A stretch of DNA of 64,000 bases from CAYSPG01 sp964432885 (GTDB lineage: Bacteria; Bacteroidota; Bacteroidia; AKYH767-A; OLB10): the NCBI GenBank assembly GCA_964432885.1, contig CAYSPG010000011.1, forward strand, positions 49,943 to 113,942, read 5' to 3'. Position numbers and translations under genes: made by a program. Below the pieces are notes generated by a model that did not search any database, was not told the DNA's origin, and worked only from the letters and a program-made list of their open reading frames with translations. Each line of letters starts with the position of its first letter. Position 1 is the first letter of the stretch. Positions 8,274 through 17,024 of the stretch are shown piece after piece.

Positions 8274-9647
8274 TTAATTCGGTGTATTTTTTACAGCCTG
8301 CCCTTTAAGTGAATACTGCTCGGCCAATTGCTTTTTGCCTTTAAGTGAATAGGCGCGGCTAAGGCTGTCATAAGCACCTGCGCAATTGGGATAATGCTCA
8401 ATGTTGAGTTTTAAAATTTTAATGGCGTCATCTAATTTGCGTTTGCGCAAAAGGTTTCCGCCTATGGCTAAAAATTGTTCAAGGCTTACAGGGAAATTAT
8501 TTTTTTGTTGGTAGCTTGCACCCTGGCTTGCAAGTTCGCGCTGGATGACACTCATGCGCGAAATAAAATAATCTGTTTCGATTGTGCCGTCAATCAAATC
8601 ATTGCTGTAAGCATTTATACATGCCGTTAGCATTTGAATATTGGGGGTGCCGCTCTTTTTTGCTTTTTTGTATGCAGCTAAATTTCTGTCTCCTTCAACC
8701 AGCCAAACAGAATCGGAGTGCTGACTTATAAATTTTTCGAACTGCACCAGATTTGCCAGTGCTATTTGCGAATAGTTTTGCGATTCGTTTTTAAACCCTC
8801 TGCATTCAGTAATCCATATTTTCTTAAACAAATCTACTCCACCCTGTTGTGGGTTTAGCTCATTAATTACACATGCAACATTGCCTGCACCTGCATGGTA
8901 AGCATGCAATACCAATAGCCTAAACCATAAATCCGTTTCATTGTACTGTATGTTTCGCACATCAAGCAATTCTTTTACCTTGGGTATGCAAATTGTTTTT
9001 AAAAGTTTAGATGCTGCAAGCGCTGCTTTGTTCAAATCGGTGCGCTCATCAACTTTTTTATTTACACGTAAGCCAAACCGCACAGCTACACTTTTCATTA
9101 ATTGAAAAGGTCCGTTTGCTCCCACATAACTTTTGTTATGATTTTTACCTGGGTTTTCAATCAGCAAAATAGTTTGCGCATACCAGGGGTCAACATCATT
9201 ATTTAAAAACGTTTTTACCGATGGGCCGATAAATGGAATCACACGTTTGTATTCATAAAATTCCTTTTTTCCTGCAGTTACATACAGGTTGGTGGTTTCG
9301 GGCAAAAAACTGGCAAGGCAGGTGAATTTTTTGTATTCGTTTTTATCGGTTTCGTTGCGGCAACTCCAATCGCTCATGGCTACTTTTTGCAAAGGCTTGC
9401 GCGTTGCTGCCACATTTACAATGGCTGTATCGGCACTTAGTTTAATTACTTCCTGCCAAAATTTTACCTGTGGCAAAGTGTCCCAGTGTTCGGCAAACAA
9501 CTGTGCATTGCTAACAAACGACATTTTTACTGTATCATTTGCATGCGCCACAGTTTTTAAAACCAATGAATATGAAGGACTGCCTGCTTTAACAATAACA
9601 GAACAGAAAAACAGAACAGAAAGAAAACAGGTTGCTTTTTTTAACAT
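8274..9647 (-). CDS. Lytic transglycosylase (SLT-type) with C-terminal TPR
   Basis: 457 residues with a signal peptide (1-21). The SLT domain shows LLIENPGKNHNKSYVGANGPFQLM, an ExxxN...GxxGPFQLM pattern with Glu164 as the likely catalytic acid, and YHAGAGNV at 250-257, which matches the late YNAG motif. Such enzymes cleave peptidoglycan glycan strands in the periplasm with anhydromuropeptide formation. The last about 60 residues form tetratricopeptide-like helices (AIKILKLNIEHYPNCAGAY). The PFQ in place of the usual LMQ environment is mildly divergent. It is a single gene with 104 bases to the YHS gene. Confidence 0.82.
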   Translation of the reverse strand: MLKKATCFLSVLFFCSVIVKAGSPSYSLVLKTVAHANDTVKMSFVSNAQLFAEHWDTLPQVKFWQEVIKLSADTAIVNVAATRKPLQKVAMSDWSCRNETDKNEYKKFTCLASFLPETTNLYVTAGKKEFYEYKRVIPFIGPSVKTFLNNDVDPWYAQTILLIENPGKNHNKSYVGANGPFQLMKSVAVRFGLRVNKKVDERTDLNKAALAASKLLKTICIPKVKELLDVRNIQYNETDLWFRLLVLHAYHAGAGNVACVINELNPQQGGVDLFKKIWITECRGFKNESQNYSQIALANLVQFEKFISQHSDSVWLVEGDRNLAAYKKAKKSGTPNIQMLTACINAYSNDLIDGTIETDYFISRMSVIQRELASQGASYQQKNNFPVSLEQFLAIGGNLLRKRKLDDAIKILKLNIEHYPNCAGAYDSLSRAYSLKGKKQLAEQYSLKGQAVKNTPN

Positions 9648-9756
9648 GTGCCAATCTTTTATTCCTGATACGATAATCCCAAAAACGGGGTTTAACGCTT
9701 TTTATTTTATTTCTTACAAAATTACAGATAAAATGCGGTGATGACAACACTTTTAG

Positions 9757-10806
9757 CTATTTGCTTTTTAGAAGCGAAAACGAAAATGTGGTGCCTTTGC
9801 CTATTTCACTTTCCACAGCTATGCTTTGTTTATGGGCTTCAATAATATGTTTTACAATGGCAAGGCCCAAACCGGTTCCGCCTATATCGCGCGAACGACT
9901 TTTATCAACCCTGAAAAAACGCTCAAACACGCGGGGCAAATTGCCTTTTTCAATACCTATTCCGTTGTCACTTACTTCAACCGATATAAGGTTGCCATTT
10001 GTAAAAAATCCAATCGTTGTTTCACCGTTTTGCCGGCCGTACTTTAACGAGTTGTCAATTAAATTTATCATCACCTGTCTTATGCGTTCCTTATCTGCGT
10101 ACACATAAATTTGTTTGGGTATTGGTTCTTTAAGGGTAAGTTTAATGTTCTTTTCTTTTGCTTTAAGTTCAAGCGAATCGTTAACCTCGTTTACCAGCTC
10201 AGCAATGTCAAATGTTCGCGGTTCAACTCTCATTTCGCCTGCCTCAAGTTTTGATATAGATTCAAGGTCTTCAACAATCGCGATAAGCCTGTCTAAACTT
10301 TTGCTGGCCTTTTGAAGATACAGGGTATTGATATCTGCATCTTCAATGCCTCCGTCAAGTAGTGTATGTACAAAACCTTGCGCGCTAAAAATGGGCGTTT
10401 TTAATTCGTGCGACACGTTTCCCAAAAATTCGCGCCTGTAAACTTCTGCTTTTTTTAACTCATCAATTTCATGTTGTTGTTCGGTTTCCCAAGATATAAG
10501 TTGCTTGTTTATTTCAGGAATTATTTCGGTATTTTTTATGTTTAGTTTATTGGCCGCTACCGCTTTGTTTTTTATCTGGAGAATATTTTTATAAATGGTT
10601 TTTAAATTGCTGTAAAAAAATTTATCAATCAAAAAATAATTCACCACAAACGCCACCAAAGTTAGTGCTATAAAAAAAAGCGCAATGCTTGTCCAGCTAA
10701 CCTGTATTTGATGAGCGTTAAAAAACAGGAATAAAAAGATAATATTAACCAGCACAACAATGGTTGCAGTAAAAAGTGCAGGTGTTTTTGTTTGTATATT
10801 ATTCAT
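9757..10806 (-). CDS. PhoR-like sensor histidine kinase
   Basis: 349 residues with two N-terminal membrane helices (about 11-30 and 38-60) separated by only a few residues, so there is almost no extracytoplasmic sensor. The dimerisation box FLGNVSHELKTPI places the phospho-accepting His at 133. The ATPase part has INLIDNSLKYG, DNGIGIEKGNLPRVFERFF and GGTGLGLAIVKHI. No response regulator lies beside it, so it is an orphan kinase in this window; the short loop suggests it senses a membrane or cytoplasmic signal. The alternative is a PhoR-type phosphate sensor, for which there is no neighbour evidence. Confidence 0.9.
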   Translation of the reverse strand: MNNIQTKTPALFTATIVVLVNIIFLFLFFNAHQIQVSWTSIALFFIALTLVAFVVNYFLIDKFFYSNLKTIYKNILQIKNKAVAANKLNIKNTEIIPEINKQLISWETEQQHEIDELKKAEVYRREFLGNVSHELKTPIFSAQGFVHTLLDGGIEDADINTLYLQKASKSLDRLIAIVEDLESISKLEAGEMRVEPRTFDIAELVNEVNDSLELKAKEKNIKLTLKEPIPKQIYVYADKERIRQVMINLIDNSLKYGRQNGETTIGFFTNGNLISVEVSDNGIGIEKGNLPRVFERFFRVDKSRSRDIGGTGLGLAIVKHIIEAHKQSIAVESEIGKGTTFSFSLLKSK

Positions 10807-11085
10807 GCCATAAAATTATGTAATAATACAGTTTGGTTGCACTTGCTGCTGGTACATCATTTTACTAAAACATTATTTTTTCTCAACCACTTTGCATTCG
10901 CCTCTCCGGCATGTTAATTTTAAAAATGTCATTTTGACTTTTTTAAATGGCTCTAAAAGTCAAAGTGTCTTTATTTATTTTAAGTTACTTACATTTTGTC
11001 GTAAAAAATGTATTGGTACAGTAATTGACAAAATGTTTTCGTGCACAAAAATCAAATAATTAATAACCATTAAAAAAATAAAATT
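10807..11085. other. Intergenic region upstream of hsp20
   Basis: 279 bases between two divergent genes, AT-rich with TTTTAAA runs. It must hold the promoters of the kinase gene and of hsp20; a TTGACA-like element is at about 11026, but no full promoter could be fixed with confidence. Confidence 0.4.
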
Positions 11086-11538
11086 ATGACACTATTAAAA
11101 TTTAAAAACGAACCGGCATCACGAATGATGGACCGCTCACCTGTTGTGTTTAACGAATTGTTTAATAATTTTTTTGACGGCATGCTAAACAGCAATCCCG
11201 TTACATCAAAAGTTCCGGCTGTAAACATCAGCGAAACAGACGACAACTTTAAACTTGAACTTGCCGCACCCGGCTTTAAAAAAGACGACTTTAAAGTACG
11301 CATTGACAACGACATCTTAAACATCAGTGCCGAACAAAAAACTGAAAAGAAAGAAAGCAACGAGCGCTTTACCCGAAAAGAGTTTGCCTTTGAAAGTTTT
11401 AGCCGTTCATTTACTTTGCCCGAGTTGGTTGATGCCGAAAAAGTTTCAGCTTCTTACGAAAATGGAGTGATGACATTGGTAGTTCCAAAACGCGAAGAGG
11501 CAAAGCCAAAGCCAGCGCGCGAAATAAAAATTGCATAA
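11086..11538 (+). CDS. Hsp20/alpha-crystallin family small heat-shock protein
   Basis: 150 residues, typical length. The alpha-crystallin domain runs from about residue 40 (VPAVNISETDDNFKLELAAPG) to 145, with the conserved A-x-x-x-n-G-V-L-like end ASYENGVMTLVVPK and a C-terminal REIKIA resembling the I-x-I anchoring motif. It is an ATP-independent holdase that binds unfolding proteins in the cytoplasm. It stands alone and is closed by a strong terminator. Heat regulation is expected from the family but no operator was recognised. Confidence 0.95.
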   Translation: MTLLKFKNEPASRMMDRSPVVFNELFNNFFDGMLNSNPVTSKVPAVNISETDDNFKLELAAPGFKKDDFKVRIDNDILNISAEQKTEKKESNERFTRKEFAFESFSRSFTLPELVDAEKVSASYENGVMTLVVPKREEAKPKPAREIKIA

Positions 11539-11572
11539 CATTAATTGGTCAGGTTTTGGTTAGTTTTAGGTT

Positions 11573-11606
11573 AGCCTTTCTGCAAAAGCAGAAAGGCTTT
11601 TTTTAT
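11573..11606 (+). terminator. Rho-independent terminator of hsp20
   Basis: AGCCTTTCTGC pairs with GCAGAAAGGCT around an AAAA loop and is followed by a run of seven T. It lies 35 bases past the hsp20 stop. Confidence 0.9.
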
Positions 11607-11818
11607 TGAAATACTGTTCTATCTAATCCATAATTTGCAAACTGTATTTATGGGTTCAAACTTTAAACCTCAAACTTTAATCTTTAAACCCAATATTGCA
11701 TTTCCTGAAAATTTATCTACTTTTGGTGCATCAAACCGTTTTTGCCTAAGACCCTAATTTGTAATATTTTTTAATCATTATTTATTCAACTGTTTTTAAA
11801 CCTTTAACTTTTTAAAAA

Positions 11819-12556
11819 ATGAGAGTAAAAATTTCTTTTACCCGAGACAACACGTCAGGAAATGCAATTCCCCTTCACCACCAAAAATTAATTTACGATA
11901 GCCTTGCCACTGTTGCACTTGAGGTGGGGGGCGATAAAAACTATTTGAATTTTTCATCCCTAAAGGGAACTTCAAAAATCCAAAACGGCTTTATGAAATT
12001 TTTATCATCTAAACTCACACTTGTTGTATCAAGTTCAGATGATGCATTGGTGCAAAAAGTAGTTGACCGTATTTTCGAAAAAGCCTTTTTGCCCGTTGGA
12101 CGGATGAACTTGTTGCCAAAATTTAAAGAAGTTATTCCCGATCCTGAGTTTAGTACCAAAATGCGCTGGCTTTGCATTTCGCCACTTATTATTTTCGATC
12201 CCGCCAAAGATTTTGAGCGCAGCACCGAGCAGGTTGATCCGGCATCGCACCGCTTTTCTGATTTACTGTTTAATATCACACTTGACACGATGGAAAAATC
12301 AGGCTACAGTGAAGAACAGGTAAACAGCTACGCTGAATTTGACGCGCAGCCCGACCAGGATTATTTACAAAAAATATCAGCAGCCAACAAAAAATTTGCG
12401 CGTGTATATCGCACCGCTGATGGGCAAAACATGATTGGATATCTTATTCCGTTTACATTGCATGCACACCCTGATGTACAAAAATTTGTTTGGCAGCGTG
12501 GTATTGGCGCTCTCACATCCGAAGGATATGGAATGGTAGATGCAGTAAAAGGATAA
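11819..12556 (+). CDS. cas6: Orphan Cas6-like CRISPR endoribonuclease
   Basis: 245 residues. The opening MRVKISF, the PLHHQKLIYDSL segment (possible catalytic His20/His21 region), the tandem ferredoxin-like pattern and the glycine-rich end RGIGALTSEGYGMVDA fit the Cas6 family, which cuts precursor CRISPR RNA inside repeats. No other cas gene and no repeat-spacer array is visible in 64 kb, so it is a stand-alone copy, acting either on a distant array or on other RNA. It ends in its own terminator hairpin. Active-site residues are inferred only from position. Confidence 0.8.
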   Translation: MRVKISFTRDNTSGNAIPLHHQKLIYDSLATVALEVGGDKNYLNFSSLKGTSKIQNGFMKFLSSKLTLVVSSSDDALVQKVVDRIFEKAFLPVGRMNLLPKFKEVIPDPEFSTKMRWLCISPLIIFDPAKDFERSTEQVDPASHRFSDLLFNITLDTMEKSGYSEEQVNSYAEFDAQPDQDYLQKISAANKKFARVYRTADGQNMIGYLIPFTLHAHPDVQKFVWQRGIGALTSEGYGMVDAVKG

Positions 12557-12579
12557 TATTTTTTTCTGTTCAAAATATA

Positions 12580-12607
12580 ATCAGGATATTGCTGTCCTGA
12601 TTTTTTT
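12580..12607 (+). terminator. Terminator hairpin after cas6, touching the next start codon
   Basis: ATCAGGA pairs with TCCTGAT around a short loop and is followed by seven T. The T run ends at the base before the ATG of the GT51 gene at 12608, so it may also hide or shape that gene's ribosome-binding region. Confidence 0.75.
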
Positions 12608-14557
12608 ATGTCTTTAAAAAAGAAAATACTTATTTCGGTTTTTGTACCCTGCGTAATCCTGGTTACAAGCGTTTTCTTTCTGCGTAATTATTTTCTCGAA
12701 AAAAAACTGGATAGCGTTGCCGCCTCCTTTCATACCAAAACAGGTGGAACATTAATCATTTCAGAAAAAAAATTTAACGGAATAAAAAAAGTTGAACTCA
12801 ATAATATAGTTGTATTGTCTCCTGTTGCTGATACAGTTATAAAAGTAGATTCTGTTGTTGCCGGCATTTCCATCTGGAAACTCATCAGACTTAAATCACC
12901 ATTGATGAGCCTCATTGTAAAAAATGTAAGTGTACATTTAAAAAAGGATACTTTAAATTCGAATTACAGTTTTTTGTTCAACCGAAAAGCAAAAAAAAAT
13001 TCCGTGTCTTCAAATGAAAAAAACTATGCAGCCCAATGCCAAATGCTTTGGGATAACCTGATGGATTTAAGCACGCGCAGGCTCTCGGTTTCAAATACAC
13101 AAGTTGTTTTTATTTCTCCTGATTACAAAAAATTTATAAAAGTGCCGTTGATGCTTGCCGATAAAGGCCTGTTAAGTTTTGATGTTGAAGACCACACTGG
13201 TTATACCAAAAACAAATGGATAGTAACTGCTGCGTTAGATAAAACCCAGGATGCGGCCGATTTTAAGATAATCTCAGCCAATGAAACAGGCAATGCATGG
13301 TTTCCTTTTTTTGACATAGATAAAAAACCAAAACTATCCTGCAGGTTTTTTGATTTTAAAATTCAAAAAGAAGAATCGAATAACACTGACTTTAAATTCC
13401 GGTTTAGCTCACTTACCAACAGTTTAAGCATTGATTACTACAGGCTGGCAAGTGATATGGTTACATTTGATAACCTTGCACATAATTTTTTGATTACAGT
13501 ATCAAAATCATACGCACAGGTTGACAGCACATCATGGTTTAACATCAATAAAATAAAAGTAAATTTCTATTCACGCATTAACCGTGCGGCATACAATAAA
13601 ATAAGCTTAAAACTTTTTTTTGAGTTGCCTTCGCAGGATTTTTTTGCATCACTGCCAAAAGGCATGTTTACGTTGTTTGACGGAATAAAAACCAAAGGCA
13701 AACTAATATACCATCTGGCTTTTGCAGTTGACATGGCAAATGTTGATTCGCTGGTTTTTGATTCTGAATTAAAAGGTAGTGGGCTGGGTATTTCACGATA
13801 CGGAAAAGAATATTTTGCGAAAATTGACAGCAGCTTTTTGTTTGATGCCTACGATGGTGAACGGTATGTAAAAAGTTTTTTAGTAGGTAAAGGCAGTACG
13901 TCATTTACTCCACTTGCTGATATAAGTCATTACTTGCAATATGCTGTACTTACATCCGAAGATCCTTCGTTTTTTTACCATCGTGGTTTTATCCAGGATG
14001 CTTTTAGAGAATCAATAATTGAAAACATAAAAGCAAAACGCTTTGTACGCGGTGGAAGTACCATAAGCATGCAACTTGTAAAAAATGTTTTTTTAACGCG
14101 CGAAAAAACGGTGTCGCGCAAATTACAGGAAGCATTGATAGTGTGGTTTATTGAAAACTTCAGGCTGGTAAGCAAAGAGCGTATGTTTGAAATATACCTC
14201 AATATAATAGAGTGGGGGCCCGGCATATACGGCATAAAGGATGCGGCTCATTTTTATTTTAACAAAACTCCTTTACAGCTAACTCTTGCCGAAAGCATTT
14301 ACCTGGCAAGCATCATTCCACGACCAAAGCACTTTAAGTATTCGTTTGATAAACAGGGAAACCTAAAGCCATATTTGTCTGGTTATTTTAAACTTGTTTC
14401 AACCCGTATGTTATCCAAAACCTGGATTACTCCACTTGACACCCTGGGGCTGCAACCTGCCGTTCAGTTAAAAGGTGATGCTTTAAAATTTGTAATTCCA
14501 GTTGATACAATTCCGGCAGATACAACTATAATTGAGGCGGATGATTTTTTGAATTAG
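12608..14557 (+). CDS. GT51 peptidoglycan glycosyltransferase (transglycosylase) with long N-terminal extension
   Basis: 649 residues: a signal-anchor helix (about 7-25), some 410 residues of beta-rich AsmA-like sequence without clear motifs, then a GT51 domain. The domain has the catalytic Glu451 in TSEDPSFFYHRGF, GGSTISMQLVKN at 482-493, the RKLQEA helix near 504-509, EIYLNIIEWGPGIYGI and FYFNKTPLQLTLAES. It would polymerise lipid II into glycan strands on the outer face of the membrane. No transpeptidase domain follows, so this is a monofunctional, MtgA-type enzyme with an unusual large extension. The ATG sits directly after the cas6 terminator, with no obvious Shine-Dalgarno. Confidence 0.88.
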   Translation: MSLKKKILISVFVPCVILVTSVFFLRNYFLEKKLDSVAASFHTKTGGTLIISEKKFNGIKKVELNNIVVLSPVADTVIKVDSVVAGISIWKLIRLKSPLMSLIVKNVSVHLKKDTLNSNYSFLFNRKAKKNSVSSNEKNYAAQCQMLWDNLMDLSTRRLSVSNTQVVFISPDYKKFIKVPLMLADKGLLSFDVEDHTGYTKNKWIVTAALDKTQDAADFKIISANETGNAWFPFFDIDKKPKLSCRFFDFKIQKEESNNTDFKFRFSSLTNSLSIDYYRLASDMVTFDNLAHNFLITVSKSYAQVDSTSWFNINKIKVNFYSRINRAAYNKISLKLFFELPSQDFFASLPKGMFTLFDGIKTKGKLIYHLAFAVDMANVDSLVFDSELKGSGLGISRYGKEYFAKIDSSFLFDAYDGERYVKSFLVGKGSTSFTPLADISHYLQYAVLTSEDPSFFYHRGFIQDAFRESIIENIKAKRFVRGGSTISMQLVKNVFLTREKTVSRKLQEALIVWFIENFRLVSKERMFEIYLNIIEWGPGIYGIKDAAHFYFNKTPLQLTLAESIYLASIIPRPKHFKYSFDKQGNLKPYLSGYFKLVSTRMLSKTWITPLDTLGLQPAVQLKGDALKFVIPVDTIPADTTIIEADDFLN

Positions 14558-14571
14558 GGATTAAAAAAGAT

Positions 14572-15006
14572 TTAGTCAGCCAGGTATTTTGTTTTTCCGT
14601 TTTGTTTTACTGCGCGCAAACACTGGCTGCGTGGGTTGTTTCTATAACTTACATGTACCCAACTGTCAAATTCCTGAATGAGTTGGTCAAAAGGTAATCC
14701 CGAATTTTTAATGTATTGATAAAGTTGTTCAGTGGTAAAAGCTTTTACGCCAATATCGGCCGCTTCACCTTTAATGTGCTGGCTTGTTTTGGCACCGCCA
14801 ATGGCGGTATTTAATTTAACACATCGGTAACCCGATGAAATATTTATTGGCTTTTCTATAGCAATGCGCAGCGGCTCCAATATTTTTTTACACAACAACT
14901 TTAATGCACTTATTTCTTTTTTTGACGGGGTGTTGTCGATGTTTTTGCGTATTGCTGTTTGGCTTATAATAAATTCTTCCAATGTAAAATGTAGGGAAAG
15001 GTTCAT
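14572..15006 (-). CDS. M15A-type zinc peptidase
   Basis: 144 residues without a signal peptide. SSGYRCVKLN at 57-66 is followed by the zinc ligands His77 and Asp84 in SQHIKGEAADI and His118 in WVHVSY, the D-Ala-D-Ala carboxypeptidase (peptidase M15A) pattern. It is convergent with the GT51 gene, only 14 bases apart. Small cytosolic M15 proteins of this kind are often phage-endolysin relatives or recycling enzymes; which one applies here cannot be told. Confidence 0.85.
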   Translation of the reverse strand: MNLSLHFTLEEFIISQTAIRKNIDNTPSKKEISALKLLCKKILEPLRIAIEKPINISSGYRCVKLNTAIGGAKTSQHIKGEAADIGVKAFTTEQLYQYIKNSGLPFDQLIQEFDSWVHVSYRNNPRSQCLRAVKQNGKTKYLAD

Positions 15007-15047
15007 GATGAATATTGTTTAATTGCGATTGCAAATTCAATTAACAA

Positions 15048-15102
15048 ACAAGGGCAGAGCAAGTGAGAAATCGAAAGCTCTCTAACCTGCTCTGCCCTGT
15101 TA
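15048..15102 (-). terminator. Hairpin downstream of the PKD/T9SS gene
   Basis: AACAAGGGCAGAGCA pairs with TGCTCTGCCCTGTT across a 26-base loop. It lies 21 bases beyond the stop of the minus-strand gene ending at 15123, as a terminator would. Confidence 0.65.
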
Positions 15103-15122
15103 CTTTTTATTTACGCTTGCGC

Positions 15123-16991
15123 TTATTCTTTAACAATTCGTACCGCAGCACATTCTGTATCGGTATTGAATTGCAAAAGATAACTACCCGGTGTAAGGTG
15201 ACTAAGCTCAAGATTAATTTTATAATTGTTGCCAGATACAGGTACCACAGTTTTTTCTAAAACAATTTGACCTGTTAAATTAAATACATTCAGTTTAATA
15301 GTTGGCGCATCATTATAAAACTCAATAACTGTAAAATCAGAAACTGGATTAGGATAAACCTGCACAACAGAACCATTTGCAAAAAATTCGTTTACTGAAA
15401 CAACAGTAATCTGTTGGGTATAAGTAGCAGTACACATTCCGTTACTTACGGTTAGTGTTACTGTATATGGTCCTGAAACAGAATATGTGTGAACAGGATT
15501 TTGAGTAGTATCGGTATTGCCATCACCAAAATTCCACAGGTATGATGTAGCACCAGAGGATGTATTGGTAAAATTGTACGTTAGGTTATTAAATGTAAAC
15601 GTAAATGCAGCTGTTGGGCTTGGGTTTACCACTACCAGTACCGAATCGGTACCACTGCAACCGCTGTTATTATTTGTTGCAACTACAACATACATTGTAG
15701 TTATTGTAGGTGTAACCTGCTGCCCTTGACCGGTAAGATTTCCGGGTTGCCACACAAATGTATGGCCAAAGCTACCGCCCACTACTGCCGATTGCAAGTT
15801 TACAGTTTGCCCGCTGCAAATAGTATCGTTGTTTACAATGGCATTAACATTAGGAGAAGGACTTACATTAACTAAAATTGTTGCCGAGCCTGAGCAGCCA
15901 ACCGAATCAAAACCTGTAACGGTGTAAAGTGTGTTGGTTGTTGGAGATGCCTGTGCAGAATCACCGATTGTGTTTATGGCAACATTGGGATTCCACACAT
16001 AAGTAAGTGCTCCGCTTGCAACAAAATCAAGTGGGGTTGAGCCTGCACAGTAATTTATCGTAGGGCCAACATTGGTTGTTATTACCGGAGGAGTTCCTGT
16101 ATTTACTCCTACATAAGCTACAGTGCTTGTATCAGAAGCGCCACCATTTGAACAATCAATATAGCACCTGAAATAAGTTGATGATGCAAGAGCACCGGAT
16201 GAAATCGTGTTTGCATTGGCGCCAAAATTTGTCCATGGGCCTGTTGCTGATGTGCTTTGCTGCCACTGAAATGTTAATCCGCCAGAGGAAGCACTACTTC
16301 CGTCAATAAATAAAGTTGTGCTGCCTCCACCGCTGCATATCAACGTGTCGTTGGCAATAGCATTGCCGGCAATCAGCGGGCTGGCACATGCTGCTGGAAA
16401 TTCTGTCCATTGTACATCGTCAACATACACATTGCCTCCACCATGAGAGGTTCCGTTAAGAATTATATAATTGGTGTCGGTAGTAAATGTATTGGGCACA
16501 TTAAACGTATAATTATACCATCCATTTGCGGTTTCGTTTACCGGTAAAAACAAAAACCTGCTTCGTGCAACTGCACCAATTCTTACAGCACCGGTAAGCG
16601 AGTTTGCGGTGTTTACCAAAATGGTAACACTGTCACCTGCTGTTGAGCTGTTATCGCGATAAACCCACAAGCTAAATGTAGGTGTGCTTCCGCTTGCTCC
16701 GCTATAGTTAATTACAGGAGTAGTCATTTGCTCCTGTGATGTGGGTTGCATAAATGCAGTAAATCGTGCCATAGCAGCACCGCTATGGGTGTTGCATACC
16801 GGATTGGTGCCGGTGGTGCGTCTAACCCATTGGCTTTGCCCGCCTCCTGTTATACTCCATCCCGTTGGAGGAAACGTGGTTCCATCAAAACTTTCGGAAT
16901 TAACAATCTGTGCTTTTGCAATTGGTAGGGGTGCTGCCATAGTTATTAAGGCAAATGCACACAATACATTTTTCAATGATAAATTTCTCAT
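15123..16991 (-). CDS. PKD-domain surface protein with T9SS sorting domain
   Basis: 622 residues. Signal peptide 1-27; a jelly-roll-like, MAM/CBM-type region (about 30-205, with SFDGTTFPPTGW and VYVDDVQWTEF); Ig-like repeats; one clear PKD domain (about 460-535, WNFGDGNTDTTQNPVHTY); and a type A T9SS C-terminal domain starting VYPNPVSDF. It should be exported through the outer membrane and act as an adhesin or structural surface protein. It lies 33 bases downstream of the 1990-residue protein gene on the same strand, so the two may be co-transcribed. Confidence 0.88.
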   Translation of the reverse strand: MRNLSLKNVLCAFALITMAAPLPIAKAQIVNSESFDGTTFPPTGWSITGGGQSQWVRRTTGTNPVCNTHSGAAMARFTAFMQPTSQEQMTTPVINYSGASGSTPTFSLWVYRDNSSTAGDSVTILVNTANSLTGAVRIGAVARSRFLFLPVNETANGWYNYTFNVPNTFTTDTNYIILNGTSHGGGNVYVDDVQWTEFPAACASPLIAGNAIANDTLICSGGGSTTLFIDGSSASSGGLTFQWQQSTSATGPWTNFGANANTISSGALASSTYFRCYIDCSNGGASDTSTVAYVGVNTGTPPVITTNVGPTINYCAGSTPLDFVASGALTYVWNPNVAINTIGDSAQASPTTNTLYTVTGFDSVGCSGSATILVNVSPSPNVNAIVNNDTICSGQTVNLQSAVVGGSFGHTFVWQPGNLTGQGQQVTPTITTMYVVVATNNNSGCSGTDSVLVVVNPSPTAAFTFTFNNLTYNFTNTSSGATSYLWNFGDGNTDTTQNPVHTYSVSGPYTVTLTVSNGMCTATYTQQITVVSVNEFFANGSVVQVYPNPVSDFTVIEFYNDAPTIKLNVFNLTGQIVLEKTVVPVSGNNYKINLELSHLTPGSYLLQFNTDTECAAVRIVKE

Positions 16992-17024
16992 GTCAATATA
17001 AGTTTGGTTTAAGGTTAATTTCTC

